The notes under the pieces are model-generated. The model was not told the origin of the DNA. It was given only the letters and a program-made list of their open reading frames with translations, and made no database searches. The translations under genes and the position numbers were made by a program. Below are positions 1 through 6,737 of a stretch of DNA of 62,138 bases, piece after piece (the first letter of the stretch is position 1; every line of letters begins with the position of its first letter). The stretch comes from Cryobacterium luteum (lineage in GTDB: Bacteria > Actinomycetota > Actinomycetes > Actinomycetales > Microbacteriaceae). The stretch spans positions 1 through 62,138 of the forward strand of contig NZ_FOCN01000019.1 in NCBI RefSeq assembly GCF_900110125.1, written 5' to 3'.

Positions 1-284
1 GCGTTGGAAGCGTTGGAAGCGTTGAACTCCTTCAGGCTGCAACGCGCAGGTGTCGCTCAGGTGTCCTACCGGTGGATTAGGGGTGGAGCGTACCTGTCGG
101 GGAAGACCTCTCGGCGTCGCTGCGGCGAAAGGAGAACTTCTTGTGCCCACAGGGTCGTGAGTACGAAGATCAACAGCTGGACGAGCAGCGGCGGCGCCCG
201 CGCGCCTCCACCAGCAGGGCAGCGCGGCCGCAGCCCTCTTCACCACAGGAACGGTGGCGCAGCCGCCCTCAGATCTGTCCAAAC
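1..284. other. Left edge without a confident gene
   Basis: The window opens with a short tandem repeat of GCGTTGGAAG (two full copies and a partial third, positions 1-25). The remainder is GC-rich. A TTG codon at 141 has an AAAGGAG about 6 bases upstream, but the frame runs straight into the structured leader that follows and has no recognisable domain, so I do not call it a gene. Confidence 0.4.
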
Positions 285-505
285 GGAGCCGCTGCGCGGC
301 GCTGTCTTTTTGGTGTCTTTTTGACCATTCCGGCCGGTCATCGTAGTTTCCTCCCGCGTCTTCGTTTCGGGCTTTCGCGGCATATCCTCACTCGCTTCGC
401 TCCCTGTGGTATTCCACGACCCTGCACTACGCCGCTTCCGGTCGCTATCGATTTCTCTCGCCGGAAGGCAAAAAAACAAGTTGTCCCAGGAGAGAGAAGA
501 AGAAC
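285..505 (+). promoter_or_regulatory. Structured leader element, copy 1 (upstream of dprA-like gene)
   Basis: This is one of six copies of a roughly 200-base element lying directly upstream of a start codon. It has a short GC hairpin (about 287-300) followed by T-rich sequence. An outer stem pairs TTCCGGC (328-334) with GCCGGAA (460-466). Core motifs lie just inside the stem: GGTCATCGTAG on the 5' side and CGCTATCGATTTCTCTC on the 3' side. A central arm carries CTTTCGCGGCATATCC and GGTATTCCACG. TTCTCTC (453-459) can pair with GAGAGAA (492-498), which overlaps the ribosome binding site of the following gene. The outer stem varies between copies while pairing is kept, which supports a real fold. 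I cannot match it to a named RNA family. Confidence 0.75.
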
Positions 506-1456
506 ATGAACGCGACATCCACCATCACATCCACCATCACCCGTCACCTCACCACTCCGCCCGTTGCACTGCAGGGCCAGGACCTCAGTCCCGACGCGAT
601 CGCCCGCGCCATCTGGACGATCGTCGGGGAACCCGGAGACACCCAAGCTGGAGAACTCATCGCTGCCGAGGGAGCTGCCGACGCACTCACCCTCCTGTGC
701 CAGGGCGAGGACACTGCCGCAGGAGTGGACCTGACCGGCCTCCGCGCGCGGGTACTCCCCCACGTCGTTGACAGCGCCATCGAGGCCGCCCTCACCGCCG
801 CAGCAACCGTTGGCGCGGTTTTGATTACGCCGGAGCATCCGCACTGGCCCGCCGGATTCGCCGACCTCGGCGTAAGCGCCCCGCACGCCCTCTGGGCCCG
901 GGGCAATACGGCATTGTTGGTCGCGCAGCCGAGCATCGCCGTCGTCGGCGCACGGGCCGCCACCGGGTACGGCGAGCACGTGTGCCTGGACATCGTCGCC
1001 GGACTCGTCAGTCGCGGCCACACCATCGTGTCGGGGGCCGCGTATGGTATCGACGGGATGGCGCACCGCGCCGCTCTCGCCAGCGACGGCCAGACCGTCG
1101 CGTACCTCGCCGGAGGTGTTGACCGGTTCTACCCCACCGGACACGACGCCCTCCTGACCCGAATCGCCACCGACGGCGTCGTCGCCTCAGAAATGGCCTG
1201 CGGCTCAGCGCCCACCAAATGGCGTTTCCTGATGCGAAACCGCCTCATCGCCGCCGGCAGCACCGCGACGCTCGTCGTCGAGGCGGGGTGGCGTTCCGGA
1301 TCGCTGAACGTCGCCGGCCACGCGAGCGCGCTCGGCCGTCCGCTCGGCGCCGTCCCCGGGCCGGTCACCTCCCCCACTAGCGCCGGATGTCACCGCCTGA
1401 TCAAAGAATTCGGTGCACGCATCATCACCGACGCGACCGACGCCGCAGCACTCTAG
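506..1456 (+). CDS. DprA/Smf-like DNA-processing protein
   Basis: Predicted 316-aa protein of the DprA/Smf Rossmann-fold family. Family members bind single-stranded DNA and load RecA on incoming DNA; plasmid versions may act on DNA arriving by conjugation. Visible signatures are IAVVGARAATGYG (about residues 150-162), the GLVSRGHTIVSGAAYGID block (about 170-187), and the C-terminal part of the fold with SEMACG, WRFLMRNRLIAA and VVEA. The N-terminal 110 residues are divergent, and no C-terminal winged-helix domain is obvious. ATG 506 follows an AGGAGAGAG ribosome binding site that belongs to leader copy 1. The gene stands alone as a cassette between leader and double hairpin. The DprA assignment is solid; a role in plasmid establishment is inference. 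Confidence 0.85.
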   Translation: MNATSTITSTITRHLTTPPVALQGQDLSPDAIARAIWTIVGEPGDTQAGELIAAEGAADALTLLCQGEDTAAGVDLTGLRARVLPHVVDSAIEAALTAAATVGAVLITPEHPHWPAGFADLGVSAPHALWARGNTALLVAQPSIAVVGARAATGYGEHVCLDIVAGLVSRGHTIVSGAAYGIDGMAHRAALASDGQTVAYLAGGVDRFYPTGHDALLTRIATDGVVASEMACGSAPTKWRFLMRNRLIAAGSTATLVVEAGWRSGSLNVAGHASALGRPLGAVPGPVTSPTSAGCHRLIKEFGARIITDATDAAAL

Positions 1457-1465
1457 CCACGTGGG

Positions 1466-1508
1466 GCCGGCCAGCCTTCGGGCTGGCCGGCGAGGGGCCT
1501 CCCCTCGC
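1466..1508 (+). terminator. Tandem double hairpin, cassette 1
   Basis: Two consecutive hairpins start 9 bases after the dprA-like stop. The first is an 11-bp perfect stem closed by TTCG (1466-1491). The second is GCGAGGGG-CCT-CCCCTCGC (1490-1508). There is no T-tract. The same two-hairpin layout with different sequence follows the next three genes, which suggests a conserved 3'-end or terminator module. Confidence 0.6.
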
Positions 1509-1583
1509 GCTCCCCACCAGAACACCAGTTACAGCCACAGCAACAACATGGAACGGCGGCGCGGACGCCCTAGTCCTGCCGGA

Positions 1584-1800
1584 ACGGAGCCGCTGCGCGG
1601 CACTGCTTTTTTTGATGCTTTTTGACCATTCCGGCCGGTCATCGTAGCTCCCTGCGCGGCTGCTTTCCCAGATTTTCAGACGCGGTCACAGGCTCCCTTA
1701 TTTCGCCTGAAATTCTGGGCACTCCACCGCTTCGGTCGCTTTCGATTTCTCTCGCCGGAAGGCAAAAAAACAAGTTGTCCGAGGAGAAGAGAGAGAAGCC
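1584..1800 (+). promoter_or_regulatory. Structured leader element, copy 2
   Basis: This copy has the same outer stem as copy 1 (TTCCGGC 1629-1635 with GCCGGAA 1754-1760) and the same core motifs. Its central arm is different: CCCAGATTTTCAG (1667-1679) pairs with CTGAAATTCTGGG (1707-1719) over 13 positions with one T-T mismatch. The apical loop reads ACGCGGTCACAGGCTCCC. TTCTCTC can pair with GAGAGAA at 1792-1798, next to the start codon at 1801. The loop type is shared only with copy 4, so the family has two apical variants. Confidence 0.75.
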
Positions 1801-1944
1801 ATGACGTACGACTACGAGAACACCTATCCGCGCGACCGGTACTTCGATGGGTGCGCGTGCAGCGGATGCCACAGCGAAGGCCAAGTCGACACCCAGCCCG
1901 ACGAAACATGCACCGTCACCCGCTACGCCGACAGCAACGCCTAA
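1801..1944 (+). CDS. Small cysteine-rich protein, 47 aa
   Basis: ATG 1801 directly follows the purine-rich ribosome binding site of leader copy 2 and opens a 47-codon frame ending TAA at 1942-1944. The product is acidic with four cysteines: a C-A-C-S-G-C cluster at residues 18-23 and a fourth Cys at residue 37. It begins MTYDYENTYPRDRYFDG. The cluster could bind zinc or iron, but with so few residues this is a guess. It lies 14 bases upstream of the DUF3846 gene and is probably co-transcribed with it. I do not recognise a family. Its placement exactly where the leader delivers ribosomes is the main support; an alternative is a regulatory leader peptide. Confidence 0.55.
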   Translation: MTYDYENTYPRDRYFDGCACSGCHSEGQVDTQPDETCTVTRYADSNA

Positions 1945-1958
1945 CCAGGAGACTCACC

Positions 1959-2390
1959 ATGACCACCCCCACCACCCACCTCCGCGCCCTCCGCATCGGC
2001 TTCCTCAAGCAGCTCGAACCCACCCTCATCGACCCGGACCGCATCGTGGAGGCCCTGGACGAGAGCGTCGGGTGCAACAACTTCGACGTCGTCGGCCTCG
2101 AGGAGGACATCGACTTGTTCGTCGACGATGACGGAGCGCTCAACGGGTCACGGCTGAACCTGCGCGCGAGCATCATCGCCCACCTGCTCGGCAAACCCGC
2201 CGTGCTCTTTGGTAACGCCGTCGCGCTGGGCTGTGACCCGGCCACGGGCGAGAGCATCAGCCTGACCGACGCCCAGATACACCGCCTCACCGCCGGAATC
2301 GCCACCCGGCCCACCCCGCCCATCATCGACCAACTCGCGGACGGCCTGAGCGCGTTCCCCGGACTCGTCGCCATGCTCCGCCGCCACTAA
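1959..2390 (+). CDS. DUF3846-like protein, copy A
   Basis: The 143-aa protein matches the DUF3846 pattern found in phage and plasmid accessory genes. It has a central FDVVGLEEDIDLFVDDDG block, followed by NGS-LNLRAS, a hydrophobic stretch with FGNAVALG, and LTDAQIHRL. It is clearly paralogous to the protein at 4047-4463. I chose ATG 1959 because AGGAG lies 8 bases upstream and because similarity to the paralogue begins there; the open frame extends further upstream through the small Cys-rich gene. Function of the family is unknown. It is the second gene after leader copy 2 and ends in a double hairpin. Confidence 0.75.
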   Translation: MTTPTTHLRALRIGFLKQLEPTLIDPDRIVEALDESVGCNNFDVVGLEEDIDLFVDDDGALNGSRLNLRASIIAHLLGKPAVLFGNAVALGCDPATGESISLTDAQIHRLTAGIATRPTPPIIDQLADGLSAFPGLVAMLRRH

Positions 2391-2399
2391 CCAACACAC

Positions 2400-2445
2400 G
2401 GCTGGCCTGACCCGGTCAGGCCAGCCGCGAGGGGACGGACCCCTC
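2400..2445 (+). terminator. Tandem double hairpin, cassette 2
   Basis: A 13-bp perfect inverted repeat begins GGCTGGCCTGACC (2400-2412) and is completed at 2414-2426. It is followed by GAGGGG/CCCCTC (2429-2445) and CACTCCCCAC. Architecture matches the module after the dprA-like gene, with different stem sequence. Confidence 0.6.
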
Positions 2446-2525
2446 ACACTCCCCACCCAAACACCAGCAACAACCACAGCAACAACATGGAACGGCGGCG
2501 CGGCCGCCCTACTGACCTGCCCAAG

Positions 2526-2745
2526 CGGAGCCACTGCGCGGCACTGTCTTCTGATTCTTTTTGACCATTCCGGCCGGTCATCGTAGCTCCCTCCCGCGGC
2601 TTCGTTCCGGGCTTTCGCGGCATATCCTCACTCGCTTCGCTCCCTCCGGTATTCCACGACCCGGAACTACACCGCTCACGGTCGCTATCGATTTCTCTCG
2701 CCAGAAGGCAAAAAAACACGTTGTCCGAGGAGAGAGAACAAGACC
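2526..2745 (+). promoter_or_regulatory. Structured leader element, copy 3
   Basis: The layout is as in copy 1. The base of the central arm is the perfect 8-bp pair GTTCCGGG (2604-2611) with CCCGGAAC (2660-2667), which encloses the conserved CTTTCGCGGCATATCC and GGTATTCCACG strands. The outer stem is TTCCGGC with GCCAGAA, so one pair is lost. TTCTCTC near 2693-2699 can pair with GAGAGAA just before the ATG at 2746. The core motifs GGTCATCGTAG and CGCTATCGATTTCTCTC are unchanged. Confidence 0.75.
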
Positions 2746-3687
2746 ATGAACACATTGACCATCACCCACACGCACGCCGAGGGCACCCTGATCGACGGAA
2801 CCAGCAAAGGCGACGGGACCGCCGACGTCTTGAAGGCCAACGGGTGGCGTTGGGGGCGCAGCATCAGCGCATGGTTCGTCCCCCAGTCCCGCGACCGCCT
2901 CCCCAAGCTCGGCACCATCGAGCGCACCATCACAGTGTTGGAGGCCGCAGGGTTCACTGTCACCACCAGCATCGACAGCACCCACCGCCCCATGGCCGAA
3001 GTGGAGGCCGGGAAAGTTCAGCGCCAAGCCGACCGGGTCGACGCGCTCGAGCACAAGGCCGACCGCAAGGCCACCGCCGAAACGGCCGCGTGGGACCGTG
3101 AACACGCAGCCCTGCGACGGCTGCCCGAAGGCGGCGAACCGATCAAAATCGGCCACCACTCCGAAACCCGCCACCGCAACGCCATAGCCAAAGCCGACAA
3201 AGCCACCCGCGCAGCCCTCGACGCGACCGCGACCGCCCAGCAGGCCCAGGCACGCGCCGACGCCGCCACCCACACGACCGATGCCCGCTACTCCCCCATC
3301 ACCGTCGCCAACCGCATCGAAACGATGGGCGCCGAGCTCCGCACGCTCGAACGACGCATCATCGCCCCGTGCTACGACGACGAACGCGGATACATCGACG
3401 CGACCGAAGCGCAACAGCAGGCCCGAGCGGACCACCTCGCGCCGCACATCGCAGAAAAACGCGACCAGATCACCTACTGGGAAGCCGTCCGAGCCGAACA
3501 AATCGCCACCGGACAAGCCACCGGCCACAGCCGCGACACCATCCAAAAGGGCGACCGGGTGAAAATCCGCGGCCAGTGGCGCGACGTCGTCCGCGCCAAC
3601 GCCAAAACCGTCAGCGTCACCACCGGCTACACCTGGACCGACACCGCCCCGTATGCGGAGATTCAGCAGCACCAGCGCCCCGAATAA
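2746..3687 (+). CDS. DUF3560 domain protein
   Basis: The 313-aa protein resembles DUF3560 proteins of actinobacterial plasmids and phages. Residues 1-80 contain the ITHTHAEGTLIDGT and NGWRWGRSISAWFVPQSRD blocks. A long charged helical middle (about 85-190, rich in A, E, K and R) is probably coiled coil. The central part carries the family-like KIGHHSETRHRNAIAKAD. The last 50 residues form a small beta-rich segment (GDRVKIRGQWRDVV). ATG 2746 follows AGGAGAGAG at the end of leader copy 3. Function is unknown; the family often sits in plasmid regions expressed early after entry, which fits the neighbouring dprA-like gene. Confidence 0.75.
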   Translation: MNTLTITHTHAEGTLIDGTSKGDGTADVLKANGWRWGRSISAWFVPQSRDRLPKLGTIERTITVLEAAGFTVTTSIDSTHRPMAEVEAGKVQRQADRVDALEHKADRKATAETAAWDREHAALRRLPEGGEPIKIGHHSETRHRNAIAKADKATRAALDATATAQQAQARADAATHTTDARYSPITVANRIETMGAELRTLERRIIAPCYDDERGYIDATEAQQQARADHLAPHIAEKRDQITYWEAVRAEQIATGQATGHSRDTIQKGDRVKIRGQWRDVVRANAKTVSVTTGYTWTDTAPYAEIQQHQRPE

Positions 3688-3696
3688 CACAGGCGG

Positions 3697-3744
3697 TCAC
3701 GGCCGGCCCAGCCAGGGCCGGCCGTGAAGGGACGATGCCCCTCA
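3697..3744 (+). terminator. Tandem double hairpin, cassette 3
   Basis: A 13-bp perfect inverted repeat begins TCACGGCCGGCCC (3697-3709) and is completed at 3715-3727. A second weaker hairpin (TGAAGGG...CCCCTCA) ends near 3744. It is the same two-hairpin module as in cassettes 1, 2 and 4. Confidence 0.6.
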
Positions 3745-3786
3745 CACTCCCCCACGGGTGGAGCCGGCACGGAGGCCGGCCGCACA

Positions 3787-3974
3787 TGGAACCGGCTGTG
3801 CCGGTCCGTCTTGTTCAAGACTTTTCTTCCCTTGGTGTCCGGTCATCGTAGTTCGCTCCGTGCCTACGCACCGCAGTCTCGGACGCGGTCGCAGGCTCCC
3901 TTATTTCGCCCGAGCCTGCGGTGCTTCGCCACTCCCGCTCTCCATCGATTCTCTCGCCACCAAGGGCAGAAAAA
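3787..3974 (+). promoter_or_regulatory. Structured leader element, copy 4
   Basis: This is the most divergent copy and therefore the most informative. The outer stem is CCCTTGGTG (3829-3837) with CACCAAGGG (3958-3966), a 9-bp perfect pair with no sequence in common with copy 1. The central arm pairs two 15-base strands (3868-3882 and 3910-3924) with a single T-C mismatch at the position where copy 2 has T-T. The 5' hairpin is CCGGC-TGT-GCCGG. TTCTCTC near 3949-3955 can pair with GAGAGAA just upstream of ATG 4047. Fold and core motifs are retained although the stems are replaced. Confidence 0.75.
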
Positions 3975-3976
3975 CG

Positions 3977-4033
3977 GTGGACGACTACACAACCAGTACC
4001 CGAGAGCCGGAACCCCGCGCCCTCACCAACTAG
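3977..4033 (+). CDS. Possible 18-aa peptide between leader and DUF3846
   Basis: GTG 3977 opens an 18-codon frame (VDDYTTSTREPEPRALTN) ending TAG at 4031-4033, just before the ribosome binding site for the next gene. No strong ribosome binding site precedes it. The arrangement parallels the 47-codon gene between leader copy 2 and the other DUF3846 gene, so it may be a remnant or a leader peptide. The evidence is weak. Confidence 0.25.
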   Translation: MDDYTTSTREPEPRALTN

Positions 4034-4046
4034 GAGAGAGAACCCC

Positions 4047-4463
4047 ATGACCACCATCCGTAGTGTCAAGATCAACCCGACCGAAACCATCACCACCCTG
4101 AACCTGACCCCGGACAGCATCGGGGCAGACATCAGCGCCGCCATTGGCTGCTCCATGTTCGACGTCGTCGGCTTGGCCGACAGCATCGACTTGTTCGTCG
4201 ACGATGAAGGACTCATCAACGGCTCACCCCTGAACCTGCCCGCAACCGTGCTCACCCACCTCCTCGGCAGCCCCACCGTCATCTTCGGCACCGCCATCGC
4301 CGTCAGCGTCACCCCCGACGGCGAAACCATCGGCCTCACCGACCGCCAACTCGTGAGGCTCCAGAAGGCCTTCGTGCAGAAGCCCGACGACGGCACCATC
4401 GACACCCTCGTCGACAGCCTCTCCCCGTTCCCCACCATCGTCAGCATGCTCCGCAACATCTAG
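4047..4463 (+). CDS. DUF3846-like protein, copy B
   Basis: The 138-aa paralogue of the protein at 1959-2390 shares FDVVGL-DSIDLFVDDEG, INGSPLNLPATVLTHLLG, FGTAIAVSV and LTDRQL. The C-terminal third is less conserved. ATG 4047 follows AGGAGAGAG at about 7 bases, and similarity to the paralogue starts within a few residues of this Met. It is the last member of the leader-cassette array before the partition locus, and its biochemical role is unknown. Two related members in one array may reflect cassette duplication followed by divergence. Confidence 0.75.
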   Translation: MTTIRSVKINPTETITTLNLTPDSIGADISAAIGCSMFDVVGLADSIDLFVDDEGLINGSPLNLPATVLTHLLGSPTVIFGTAIAVSVTPDGETIGLTDRQLVRLQKAFVQKPDDGTIDTLVDSLSPFPTIVSMLRNI

Positions 4464-4472
4464 CCACGGCAG

Positions 4473-4518
4473 CCGGCTGGCCCCGAGAGGCCAGCCGGTG
4501 AGGGGGCCAGCCCCCTCA
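4473..4518 (+). terminator. Tandem double hairpin, cassette 4
   Basis: CCGGCTGGCC (4473-4482) pairs with GGCCAGCCGG (4489-4498). It is followed by TGAGGGGG-CCAG-CCCCCTCA (4499-4518), an 8-bp perfect stem, and then CACTCCCCCAC. The module is the same as after the three preceding cassettes. Confidence 0.65.
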
Positions 4519-4679
4519 CACTCCCCCACCGGGAAGCCGGCACGGAGGCCGGACCCGATGAGCTGGCTAGGCCAGCCATATTGACATGAGGTCGTCCCTG
4601 CACTTGGCGATGATCGCCGTTCGGTGCAGGCCTATCGTGGCCCTGGGGTTGGATGGAAAACCTGTGGGGTGATTCCTCA

Positions 4680-4860
4680 CGTTCCTATGCGGAAGAACAC
4701 AATATTTACAATACAAACAATTATTGTGTTGATTGTGAAACAATAAATTATTGGTTGCTGGCGTGTCGATCAAAACAATATTCGCAAACAACGCAATAGT
4801 TGAAAGACAATCAACCTAATAAATACAAACAAGTATTGTGTTTATTGATTTTCGTGAGAG
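4680..4860 (+). repeat. AT-rich repeat region upstream of parA (parS or operator candidate)
   Basis: This stretch is sharply more AT-rich than its surroundings. A 26-bp direct repeat of the form AATACAAACAANTATTGTGT-TNATTG occurs at 4710-4735 and 4822-4847 with two differences. Each copy holds an inverted AATAC/GTATT or similar half-site, and further ACAAT or CAATA words lie between them. Repeats directly upstream of a parA start are typical of a centromere and autoregulatory operator bound by the ParB-type partner. This could also be an origin's AT-rich region. Confidence 0.55.
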
Positions 4861-4869
4861 GTAAGAGCC

Positions 4870-5751
4870 GTGGCGCACACAGCAGTCATATCGAACAACA
4901 AAGGTGGCGTGTCAAAAACGGAGCTGACCGTACAGCTTGCCGCCGCGCTCGCTCGAGCCGGCCAGCGGATTCTCGTCGTAGACATGGACCCACAGGCGAA
5001 CGCCACACGTCGACTTGGCATCGAATGGGACGCAAACGAACCGATCCCCACCATGTCCGAGGTTATAAAGGCTGATCAGTCCGGATCAGGGGAGGGGGCT
5101 GTCGTCGCCTGCGGATGGACCAGCCCTGATGGGAACCCAACAGCAGAGGCGGAAAACATTGATGTGCTGCCAGCACGGTTTGACCTCATAAACCGAGAAA
5201 CTGAAGCCGGAGTCATCGGAGCCGTGAGACGGCTCCAAAAAGCACTCGACGGATGGACCGACGACTACGACATTATCCTTATCGACACGCGGCCAGACCT
5301 CGGTCACCTGGTGCAGATGTCGATGGCGGCCGCCGACACCATCATCATCCCAACCGATCCCAACTACGACTCCGTCGAAGCAGCCATCCGCGTGAACGAC
5401 TTCGTGACTCGTCACGCGATCGACATAGCCAACCCGACCCTCACGGTCGGAGGCATCGTCGTAACGCGACGAAAAGCCACCATCGAACACGACTACCAAA
5501 TCGAGGGACTACGCGATCAGTTCGGAGACCTTGTGTGGAACTTAGGCGGCCTCGTGAAAATGTCTGACGGTTCAGAACTGCTCAACCCTCCGTATATCCC
5601 CGAATGGTCACGCTTCGCAGAAGCCGACGCGGCGGCCGTTTCGCTGTCCGACTGGAACGACCGAAACGGACGTAAAACCGTCGCTCTCTATGACGCCGTC
5701 GCGCGAACCTATCTAGCCCGTTTCCTCGGCACTAAGGGGATGGCAGCATGA
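4870..5751 (+). CDS. parA: ParA-family partition ATPase
   Basis: The 293-aa Walker-type ParA/Soj-like ATPase is expected to segregate the replicon by ATP-dependent binding to nucleoid DNA. A deviant Walker A, NNKGGVSKT, sits at about residues 8-16. The Walker A' aspartate lies in LVVDMDPQANATRRLG (about 34-49). IILIDTRPDLG (about 135-145) is the Walker B region. The start is GTG 4870, which gives a short N-terminus and no HTH, so autoregulation would need the downstream partner. The gene overlaps that partner by an ATGA junction. The AT-rich repeats lie just upstream. Confidence 0.92.
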   Translation: MAHTAVISNNKGGVSKTELTVQLAAALARAGQRILVVDMDPQANATRRLGIEWDANEPIPTMSEVIKADQSGSGEGAVVACGWTSPDGNPTAEAENIDVLPARFDLINRETEAGVIGAVRRLQKALDGWTDDYDIILIDTRPDLGHLVQMSMAAADTIIIPTDPNYDSVEAAIRVNDFVTRHAIDIANPTLTVGGIVVTRRKATIEHDYQIEGLRDQFGDLVWNLGGLVKMSDGSELLNPPYIPEWSRFAEADAAAVSLSDWNDRNGRKTVALYDAVARTYLARFLGTKGMAA

Positions 5752-6134
5752 CCGCCCCGACTCGTCGACGGCCAGGAAGCGCAAGCCTAATCAGGCTGGT
5801 GCCCGAGGTTGAGGAAGTCCGCACGCCATCTGCCATAGAGCCTCCGCCGGCCGTTCTATTGCCGACTCGCACATCCAGTGAGTCACCGGCTGACGCTGTG
5901 GAGAGTGACGAGAAGAAGGCAGTCACGTTTGGACTCCGCACTTCCCTCAAGAAGCGCGCCGAAACGGCAGTACTCAGAACTGCCGGCTACGAAGGCGGCT
6001 ACACATCAATGGCAGCCCTCGTTGATGGTGCACTGGAACGTGAACTTGCACGTCTCGCCGTTGAATTCAACGGCGGTGAGCCTTTTCCTCGAAATGTCGG
6101 TGGGTTCCGTCAAGGCAGACCCCTCGGGAGCTAA
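5748..6134 (+). CDS. ParB-like centromere-binding protein (small)
   Basis: The 128-aa product begins inside the parA stop (ATGA, 5748). The N-terminal 60 residues are proline- and serine-rich and look disordered. The C-terminal half (FGLRTSLKKRAETAVLRTAGYE followed by a helical block) is compatible with a ribbon-helix-helix or compact DNA-binding domain, as in the small ParB partners of actinobacterial plasmids. It lacks the ParB nuclease/CTPase domain. The role is inferred from its position behind parA; the likely target is the repeat pair at 4710-4847. Confidence 0.7.
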   Translation: MTAPTRRRPGSASLIRLVPEVEEVRTPSAIEPPPAVLLPTRTSSESPADAVESDEKKAVTFGLRTSLKKRAETAVLRTAGYEGGYTSMAALVDGALERELARLAVEFNGGEPFPRNVGGFRQGRPLGS

Positions 6135-6179
6135 CGGTAGAACGGGGAAAGCGCAACCATGCACCACACGCCACCATGG

Positions 6180-6387
6180 GAGCCGCGGTGCGGCGCTGTA
6201 AGGGCTTTTCGTTTTTACCTGTCTGGCTGGTCATCGTAGCTTCCTTGCGTGCCTGCGTTCTGGGCTTTCGCGGCATATCCTCGCTGCGTTGCGGTATTCC
6301 ACGACCCGGTACTACGGCACTCCCGGTCGCTATCGATTTCTCTTGCCAGCCCGGCAAAAAAATTGTTGGTGGAGAGGAAGCACGATC
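6180..6387 (+). promoter_or_regulatory. Structured leader element, copy 5 (upstream of NrdH-like gene)
   Basis: A 5' hairpin GCCGC-GGT-GCGGC is followed by T-rich sequence. The outer stem GGCTGG (6225-6230) pairs with CCAGCC (6346-6351), different again from copies 1 and 4. The core TCATCGTAG and CGCTATCGATTTCTCTTGCC are kept. The central arm has GTTCTGGG opposite CCCGGTAC (6257-6264 region with 6304-6311) around the GGCATATCC/GGTATTCC strands. TTTCTCTT can pair with GAGAGGAA before the ATG at 6388, with two wobble pairs. Confidence 0.75.
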
Positions 6388-6642
6388 ATGAGTGAACAGG
6401 TGACGGTGTACCGCAAGCGAGCGTGTATCCAATGCACGTTGACCTACCGAGCACTCGACAAAGCAGGTGTGACCTACACAGTCGTCGACGTGACCGAGAA
6501 TGCAGCAGCTCTTGAATATGTCTCTGAGGACCTGGGCTACAGTTCGGCGCCGATCGTGGTCGTCGACGAGCACAATCACTGGGCCGGGTTCCGACCCGAC
6601 CGCATCGCCGCTCTGGCGCAGGGTAGAGCTCTCGAAGGGTAG
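6388..6642 (+). CDS. NrdH-like glutaredoxin
   Basis: The 84-aa thioredoxin-fold redoxin has the active site C-I-Q-C at residues 12-15 (VTVYRKRACIQCTLTYRAL), a cis-proline region YSSAPIVVV, and the NrdH-like ending HWAGFRPDRI. NrdH proteins supply electrons to class Ib ribonucleotide reductase via thioredoxin reductase. The gene stands alone, without nrdI, nrdE or nrdF. ATG 6388 has GGAGAGGAAG upstream, which is part of leader copy 5. A homologue with the same leader lies at 57886-58146 on the other strand. Whether it serves a chromosomal reductase is inference. Confidence 0.85.
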   Translation: MSEQVTVYRKRACIQCTLTYRALDKAGVTYTVVDVTENAAALEYVSEDLGYSSAPIVVVDEHNHWAGFRPDRIAALAQGRALEG

Positions 6643-6656
6643 ACCCGTCACAAGCC

Positions 6657-6725
6657 CGGCGCAGGATCCTGCGCCGCACAGTCAACGCCCCTGGCCGTCC
6701 TCTCGCCCGGCCAGGGGCGTTTCTC
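6657..6725 (+). terminator. Palindrome plus rho-independent-like terminator
   Basis: A 20-bp perfect palindrome (CGGCGCAGGATCCTGCGCCG, 6657-6676) is followed by a strong hairpin of AACGCCCCTGGCC (6684-6696) with GGCCAGGGGCGTT (6709-6721) and then TCTC. It likely terminates the NrdH-like transcript, and the tandem-hairpin layout resembles the upstream cassettes. Confidence 0.65.
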
Positions 6726-6737
6726 AATCGTCGGAAC

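Noticed and set aside
240..1144. Long minus-strand reading frames opposite the dprA-like gene and leader
   Set aside because: They are GC-driven shadows: no ribosome binding site, no domain, and they cross the structured leader.
2578..3690. 370-aa minus-strand frame opposite the DUF3560 gene
   Set aside because: Composition is Gly/Val/Ala-rich as expected from antisense of a high-GC gene. The plus-strand frame has a ribosome binding site and a recognisable family.
285..4463. The cassette array as an integron with attC sites
   Set aside because: Leaders lie immediately before start codons and include ribosome binding site complements, no attC-type GTT core is visible, and no integron integrase is nearby. 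Kept only as a loose analogy.
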